13,686 bases of DNA from Auxenochlorella pyrenoidosa (lineage: Eukaryota; Chlorophyta; Trebouxiophyceae; Chlorellales; Chlorellaceae): contig KQ481938.1 of the NCBI GenBank assembly GCA_001430745.1, forward strand, positions 28,635-42,320, given 5' to 3'. This document shows, piece after piece, positions 8,562 through 13,686 of the stretch. Both the position numbers and the translations under genes were made by a program. Position 1 is the first letter of the stretch. Every line of letters starts with the position of its first letter. The notes beneath the pieces are model-generated. The model searched no databases. It worked only from the letters and a program-made list of their open reading frames with translations, and was not told where the DNA came from.

Positions 8562-11500
8562 ATGCGCCAGCTCGTTGAGCTGCTCAACTCGATTGCTGGG
8601 AGCGCGGCCAGGCTGCCCTCAGGCCTGCCCCCCAGCAGCGGCACTGGCAGCGAGCGCGCCCTGGGCGGCGTGCTAGGCGGGGGCAGCAGCAGCAGCCTGC
8701 AAAGCGGGGACAGCATGGGCGGGGGCATGGGTTCGGCCGGCCCACCGCCGCCGCTGTCCGCGGCTGCCGCGGCCGCTTTCCCGGCGCTGCGGGCAGCAGA
8801 GGCGGCCCTCGAGGCCAAGCTGGCGGACGATGCGGCAGCCTGCGTGGCAGACTATGTTCGTCTGCACGTGCTGAACGAGCGGCTGGGAGCGCGGCGCAGC
8901 TTCCGTGCAGCCGAGGCCTGCCGCAGCCTCAACCGGTGGGGTGGGGGGTGGTGGGGGCTCTTTATGTCCCCAACTGGTGGGAGGGGGGGGCGGGGCGGCT
9001 CTTTGCAACACGGCTTGGCAGTTGTGGTATGGGGCCGGCGGGCCAGCAGGGGCATGCCGCAGGCCCGTCCTGGCGGGCCAGTGCTGTGCATGCTTTGCCA
9101 CGGCCGGCCTGCCCCTGCCCCGCCGCTGCAGGTACTGCGATGTGTTGCCATATGACGACAACCGCGTCAGGCTGGGGCAGCCTGCCTTCGCCAGCAGCAC
9201 CAGCAGCAGCAGCGCTGCAGAGGCCAGCGGCGGGGGCGCGCCGTCTGAGGAGCAGCACGTGCGCGGCACCCAGGCAGCAGTGGCAGCCACAGCAGCGAGT
9301 GACTACGTTAATGCCTCACCGCTGCGGCCCTCTGCAGAGGGTGACGTGCATTGGGCCTACATAGCCAGCCAGGTGGGATGCCCGTGCATGGTGGCACCTC
9401 AGCGCTGGCAGCGGGGAGGTTGCTGGCAGTGCTGGCAGGCGGCATCCTGCCATGCCCTTGTCAGGGACCCTCCAGCTGTCTCCCTTAACTGGGGGGCCGG
9501 TGCAGGAGTGCTGCCCGCGTGCCATGCTGCGCCCCCCGCGTGCCGCTCAGCCGCCCTCCCTGCTGTGCTCGCAGGGGCCGCTGAAGCACACTCGTGACGC
9601 GTTCTGGCAGATGGCGGTGGAGCAGCGGTGCGGCGCGGTGGTCATGCTCACCAACACGGGTGCGTGCCTGGTATAATTTTGTTGAGTCTTTTGTTTAGAT
9701 AGTTTCTTGTTGTTCCTTCGGGTGGTCGTGCTCACCAATGAACGCCGCCACCCCGCCGACGCCCGCTCCGGCCCTCGGGTTTCGCTTGCATTGTGACAAC
9801 GAGTGTGTGACAACAAGTGTGGCTGGATCGGGCGAACCCAGGGCTGAGCCAAGAGGGGCACTTGAGGGGGACTGCTCGGCAGGCGGCAGCCCATGGCGCC
9901 CCGTGGCGCCTTGGCTTCCGCCCAGGGCAGCAGCCCTTGGGCAGCGAGCTTTCCCTGCAGTGCCCAGCCCCTGGTGGCGGCTGCCCGCCCGCAGTGCTGA
10001 ACACCTGGCTACCTTCTACTGCCCCTCCTGCCTGCGTTGCAGTGGAGCGGGGGGTGCAGAAGTGTGCGGCCTACTTTGCGGCGCCGCCCCGCTCTGCCAA
10101 GGCCTTTGGGCGCTTCACTGTCAGCACCCTCTCTGTGGAGCAGGTGGGGCGGTGGGCGGGCAGGGTGGTTTGCCCCGCCTGTGCGCGTGGCGCGGCCCTC
10201 CCACGTGCTCCCCCTGCTTTTCTCGCACTGCCCTGGCTGGGCTGCAGGGCGGGCTGTGCCCCTTGCTTTCTCGCAGGCCAGGGCTCACCCGGGTGTGCGG
10301 CTGCCGCCTCGCCTGCTGCATGCCGACTTGCCCATGGCATCTTGACCAACCCGGCCCGCCCGACCAGCGCCTTCCTCCCTGCCCCTGCCTGCAACCCTCC
10401 TGCGCAGCTGCTGCCTGACCTGGAGCGGCGCTCCCTAGTGGTCAAGGACACACAGGGGCAGGGCGGCGGGCCGCTCAAGCGTCCGCTCGACGGCGTGCCC
10501 CAGCAGCAGCAGCAGCAGCAGCAGCGGGCGGGCGCGAGCCCGGGCGGCGGCGGGCAGGGCGGCCCTCCTGCCGTCCAGCACACGCTGCAGCACTACCTGT
10601 ACACAGCCTGGCCCGACCACGGCGTGCCCCCCTCGCCAGAGCCGCTGCTGCGCCTGTGTGCTGAGCTGCGCGCCGCGGGGGCGCACGCGGCGCCCATATT
10701 GGTGCACTGCTCGGGTGGGGCCGCTGGGCTGGGGCCGCTGGGCTGGGATGGGAGCAGCGCCGCGCGGGGCAGTTGGGCCCGCACGCTGCACACCTGCTCC
10801 CCGTCCCGCTGCACGCTGCCTGCATCTGACGTGCCGCGCTGCGCAGTCGGAGGGGTGCGCCTGGCCTTCTTTGACGGGGCTTGCTCCCTGTGGGCCTCGC
10901 TCACCGCCTGTCCTGCGGCTGCACTTGCTTGTGCGGGTGTGTCCAGTCTTAACCACAACGGAACTTGCGACACATACCCCACTGACCCGCCTCGCCCGCC
11001 TCCCCCGCCCTGGCTGCAGCCGGCATCGGCCGCTCGGGCGTGTTCTGCGTGCTCGACATCGCCACCCGCCGCCTGCTGCGCCTGCTGGAGGGCGGGCGGG
11101 CGGGCAGCTGCGACGCCGCCGCCGCAGGCGCCGAGGCAGTGGATGTGGCGGCACTAGTTGCTGACCTCAGGTGTGGTGCGGGTGGCCGCAGCGGCAGGGG
11201 TGTGCTGGAGCCAGGGCAATGCAGCGGGGGCGCTGGGGCTGGGCCAAGTCCAGGGGGTGCTGGATCGAGCCCAGGGCAGCGGGGGTGCATACGGAGGAGG
11301 GGCAGCCGCTGCTGTCGGGCAAGCAGCACTCCCGGGCAGCTGCCCCTGCCTTCTTCTTTGCGCGCTTCTCAGGCTGTGCGCACTCCAACCCTGCTGCCTC
11401 TCGAGCACAGCTGCACTGCGCCCTTGGTCCCTTCTGCAGGCGGCAGCGGCTGGGCATGGTGCAGACGCGGGACCAGTATGTGTTCTGCCACACCGCCCTG

Positions 11501-11569
11501 CTGCACTTTGTGCGACAGCTGGCGGCGGAGCGCCTCGCGGCACTAGAGCACCCGCCGCAGCAGCATTGA
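8562..11569 (+). CDS. Classical protein tyrosine phosphatase (PTP1-like), 462 aa
   Basis: Cysteine-based phosphatase that removes phosphate from phosphotyrosine; plant PTP1 acts on MAP kinases. Exons: 8562-8935, 9132-9372, 9575-9659, 10043-10143, 10408-10714, 11020-11170, 11440-11569 (TGA 11567-11569), 1389 nt. Residues 1-90 are Ser/Gly/Ala/Pro-rich and probably disordered. Family motifs: LNRYCDVLPYDDNRV (123-137; pTyr loop), SDYVNAS (181-187), IASQGPLKHT across an intron, VVMLTNTVERGVQKC, TAWPDHG (333-339, acid Asp337), HCSAGIGRSG (367-376, nucleophile Cys368, Arg374), and MVQTRDQY (Q-loop Gln428 and Gln432). All catalytic elements are present. Odd points are Ser/Ala/Gly-rich inserts before DYVNAS and a poly-Gln/Gly insert of about 40 residues before the WPD loop. 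The start ATG is the first in this frame after the ATG101 gene, but the frame is open far upstream, so the exact start is less sure than the domain. Confidence 0.93.
9637..9738 (+). repeat. 18-bp direct repeats flanking an AT-rich patch at PTP intron 3
   Basis: GGTGGTCATGCTCACCAA at 9637-9654, the end of the coding exon, recurs at 9721-9738 as GGTGGTCGTGCTCACCAA with 17 of 18 bases identical. The 66 nt between hold the splice donor (GTGCGT, 9660) and a T-rich stretch unlike its surroundings. The layout resembles a target-site duplication around a small insertion, or a partial exon duplication. Confidence 0.7.
10501..10524 (+). repeat. (CAG)8 trinucleotide repeat coding for eight Gln
   Basis: Eight perfect CAG codons lie in PTP exon 5 (residues 299-306), inside a low-complexity insert upstream of the WPD loop. 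Repeat length may vary between strains without shifting the frame. Confidence 0.95.
10717..10744 (+). repeat. Perfect 14-bp tandem repeat beside a PTP splice donor
   Basis: GGGGCCGCTGGGCT occurs twice in tandem immediately downstream of the donor at 10715, in the intron that splits the PTP active-site motif. Confidence 0.85.
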
Positions 11570-12184
11570 CGGCAGGCGCCTGGGTAGAGGGTCCGAGGGC
11601 AAAAAACAGTGCCTGGTGGCGTCCTGTCCAGCTCGACTCATGCCCCAGCAATCCTTCAAGCCAGGGGGGCGGCCTGGGGTTTCGCAGTGCACGTTCCGGC
11701 CAGGCCGCTGCCCCCAGTTGCATCCCTGCTTTGTATTTTAGTGCAATGCCCCTCTACCTCTCCTGAGCTGGCTGTTCAGCCCAGGTTTTGCCCTCTGTGC
11801 GAGTGTTCCCTCTCCTTCCTGCTTCCGCCGGCAGGCTCCAGCTCTCTTTCCCCCGACAGGCTGGGCGTCGAATTCACATGAGACAGCCTGGCAGCTCCCA
11901 TCATGCGTGGCTCGTAACTGCTGACAACTGCCAGAACAGGTCAGCCAGGCAAAGGCGATGGGAGCAGTGTGCTAAGGCTGGAGGCTGGGCCTCGGAAGCT
12001 GGTCTGACTGTGCCTGGGTAGCCGTGGATAGCAGAGGGGGACGGAGGGGCGTGTGCTGGCACCATGTGGGATGACCTTACTGCGGACAAACCCGCGGCAT
12101 TGTCCGTTGATCGGCCCAATTCGCGGCACTTGCAGTCCAATTTAGCAGCCTGGTGGGTCTTTGCGTAGCCTGCAACACACCGCC
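11570..12184 (+). other. Intergenic region between the PTP and FAS1 genes
   Basis: This 615-bp stretch should hold the PTP 3' UTR and the promoter of the FAS1 gene. I see no TGTAA on the plus strand, only a less typical TTGTATTTTAG near 11730. Two CCAAT motifs lie close to the downstream start codon. ORFs in the stretch have no recognised domain. Confidence 0.5.
12116..12141 (+). promoter_or_regulatory. Two CCAAT motifs upstream of the FAS1 gene
   Basis: CCAAT occurs at 12116-12120 and 12137-12141, 69 and 48 bp before the start codon, in matching CCAATT contexts. CCAAT boxes bind NF-Y factors in eukaryotes. They lie very close to the ATG, so the 5' UTR would have to be short; function is unproven. 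Confidence 0.3.
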
Positions 12185-13686
12185 ATGAAGTTCCTTGCAG
12201 CCGCCCTGCTGCTGCTGGCGTGCAGCGTTCGCGCTCAGGAGGTGAGAACACGCTACCATGAAGGGCATGGCGCAGTGTTGTGGTGTTTTCGTGCACTTGG
12301 AGGACGCCGTCCAGGCGCGTCCGATGCTTCAGCCCGCGGCCCCAGGCACTGCGACCATGGTGTGGGCCGGTCCATGCGATCCTTCTGGCAAACAAGGAAT
12401 GGGACGACGCACAGCAAAGCTTGGGGGCCCTGCACAGGGGTATCGGCCGGCAGCGCCGCTCCCGCTGGCGTCATGGGTGCTGCACCGAGCGGGCTGCCTC
12501 ATGACGCCCCCTTGCCCCTCCCTCCTGTGGCAGTGCCCCAACGCCGCCGAGGCCCTGGCTGCCTTCCCCGATGTCTCCGACATTGCCACTCTGATCGAGG
12601 GTGAGGCTGGACAGAGGCGCAGGCTCCCGCTGCAGCTGCCTGCGGAGCTGTCCAGCATGCCTGGCAGCACAGGTGGCGCCTGCGCAGAGCAGTGCCTGTC
12701 CCAACCCCTGCGTGCCAGCGAGCTCGACGCCTCCTCACCCATGCCCATGTCCCTGCTCTGCCAGGCTTCGACCTGCTGCCCTATGGCGTGCCCGCCAACG
12801 CGACTATCTTCCTGCCCGACAACGCGGCAGTCGCCGAGCTGGTGGCAATGGTGGCCCCCCTCCTGGGCGGCAAGGTGAGCGGGCACTGGGGGATGGTGGT
12901 GCAAGCTGCGTTTATGCAGGGGAGAGCGAGCACAGGCTTCCGGGGATCAGCCCGCTCTCACCGTCTGCCGTTGCGCCTTGTGCGAAGGACCCCAACGTGC
13001 GGCCGTTGCGGTGTGTGCAGCCCATGCTGGCAAGCAGCCGCAGGGGTGCCTGCCCTCCAGGCCCGGGCCGGGGGAGGGGCCGTGCTGGGCGAGGCATCCC
13101 TCCCAGGTGCTGCTGCCGAGGGCGTCAAGAGCCTCCCCGTGTCGGCCCAGCACCCACATGCTTGGTGTGGACATTCAACCTGACCAAGCAGCGGACGCCC
13201 GCTGCCCCGATGCCTGCAGAACCTGACCATCGCTGAGCTGCCCGGCGCCGTGCTGGCCTCCCCGGTGGCCAACCTGGCTGTGCCCAAGGTGGGATCGGCC
13301 GCCCCCGCCCTGCCGTTGGCTGGATGTGTCCACACGCCCAGTCGGGTCATTGTCCGCCGCCCTGGATGCGAGCGCTCGCCTCGCATTGGGGTGTGCCAGC
13401 CGCGCCGTCGCCGGCAGCTTGCATCCCGGGAGCGCACAGGCTCCCAAGCCGGGCCATTGCTGCTGCTTGCTGCCACCGCTCGTGCTCTTGAATGGCCCCT
13501 CCCCCCAAATTAACAAAATGCCTGGTCCCCCCCCCCCTGCAGCTCACCTCTGCCCTGCTCTACCACTTCTCCCTGGAGGCTGCCTGGACCCCTGAGGAGC
13601 TGGAGGCTGCCGGCACCATCCCCACCGCCCTGGACGGCTACACGCTGACGGTGCGAGGCAGGGTCCTGGGTGTGTGTGTGTGTGTG
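12185..13686 (+). CDS. Secreted fasciclin (FAS1) domain protein, 3' partial
   Basis: FAS1 proteins are secreted or surface adhesion-type proteins. Exons seen: 12185-12241, 12534-12600, 12765-12874, 13220-13288, 13543-13650 (probable end), giving 137 residues before the window ends. Residues 1-18 form a clear signal peptide: MKF, then a hydrophobic Ala/Leu core, then SVRA-QE. The FAS1 hallmarks follow. ATIFLPDNAAV (54-64) matches the first conserved block (usually TVFAPTDAAF). LTSALLYHFS (102-111) matches the Tyr-His block, and LDGYTLT (131-137) matches the following strand. NAT (53) and NLT (79) are possible N-glycosylation sites. Exon 5 probably ends at a GTGCGA donor at 13651, since a TG repeat follows. 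An extra exon within the 345-nt intron 12875-13219 is not excluded. FAS1 assignment about 0.8; number of domains and any membrane anchor are unknown. Confidence 0.8.
13671..13686 (+). repeat. (TG)8 dinucleotide repeat at the window end
   Basis: Eight TG units run to the last base and may continue outside. They begin 20 nt after a probable splice donor at 13651, so they are most likely intronic. Confidence 0.85.

Noticed and set aside
7077..9155. 692-codon plus-strand ORF as one gene
   Set aside because: It crosses ATG101 introns and exons in wrong frames. Only 8077-8155 (ATG101) and 8562-8935 (PTP) within it show family motifs. The possible fusion is kept only as a finding.
10501..10524. CRISPR-like or regulatory repeat
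   Set aside because: It is a simple in-frame CAG repeat coding for Gln, with no spacers.
9817..11157. 446-codon plus-strand ORF as an unspliced PTP
   Set aside because: It includes exon 10408-10714 and nearby intron sequence in one frame, but the active-site motif is only restored by splicing to 11020.
11570..12184. TGTAA poly(A) signal for the PTP gene
   Set aside because: No plus-strand TGTAA was found; the TTGTATTTTAG near 11730 is too loose a match to call.
1..13686. A prokaryotic gene cluster, defence system or tRNA/rRNA genes
   Set aside because: All supported genes are spliced eukaryotic genes, and no RNA gene structure or bacterial signature was seen.

Overview
The window looks like nuclear DNA of a GC-rich green alga, most like a trebouxiophyte of the Chlorella / Micractinium kind. 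Every gene I can support is split into many short exons. Their introns are 155-383 nt long and nearly always run from GTG-type donors to a C-rich tract ending in CTGCAG. Coding third positions are strongly G/C, candidate TGTAA poly(A) signals are present, and the encoded families are eukaryotic and partly plant-type. I saw no prokaryotic operon, CRISPR array, rRNA or tRNA. The species is inferred from style, not proven.

Layout, left to right. (1) 1-2809, plus: the 3' part of a PP2C-family Ser/Thr phosphatase of the PTC7-like group, with its 5' end outside the window and one GC-AG intron. (2) 2810-3957: convergent 3' flank with one TGTAA candidate on each strand. (3) 3958-5143, minus: a complete A20/AN1 zinc-finger stress-associated protein (171 aa, five exons). 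(4) 5144-6686: a divergent, gene-poor promoter region of about 1.5 kb. (5) 6687-8406, plus: a complete autophagy factor ATG101 (212 aa, six exons). (6) 8562-11569, plus: a complete classical protein tyrosine phosphatase (462 aa, seven exons), starting only 155 bp after the ATG101 stop. (7) 11570-12184: flank. (8) 12185 to the window end, plus: the 5' part of a secreted or surface fasciclin-domain (FAS1) protein.

Reading frames join exactly across all 24 introns I placed, and conserved motifs cross the junctions. For example, the PTP signature HCSAGIGRSG and the AN1 segment FECRCGYVFC are each restored by splicing. That is the main evidence for the models. Functionally the window holds two unrelated phosphatases, a stress-type zinc-finger protein, a subunit of the autophagy-initiating ATG1 complex and an adhesion-type protein. 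I see no evidence that they form one pathway.

The most notable points are the very tight ATG101-PTP pair with an open frame linking them, competing upstream start codons at ATG101, an 18-bp direct repeat around an AT-rich patch at a PTP splice donor, and a poly-Gln/Gly insertion just before the PTP WPD loop. I found no convincing new biological system.
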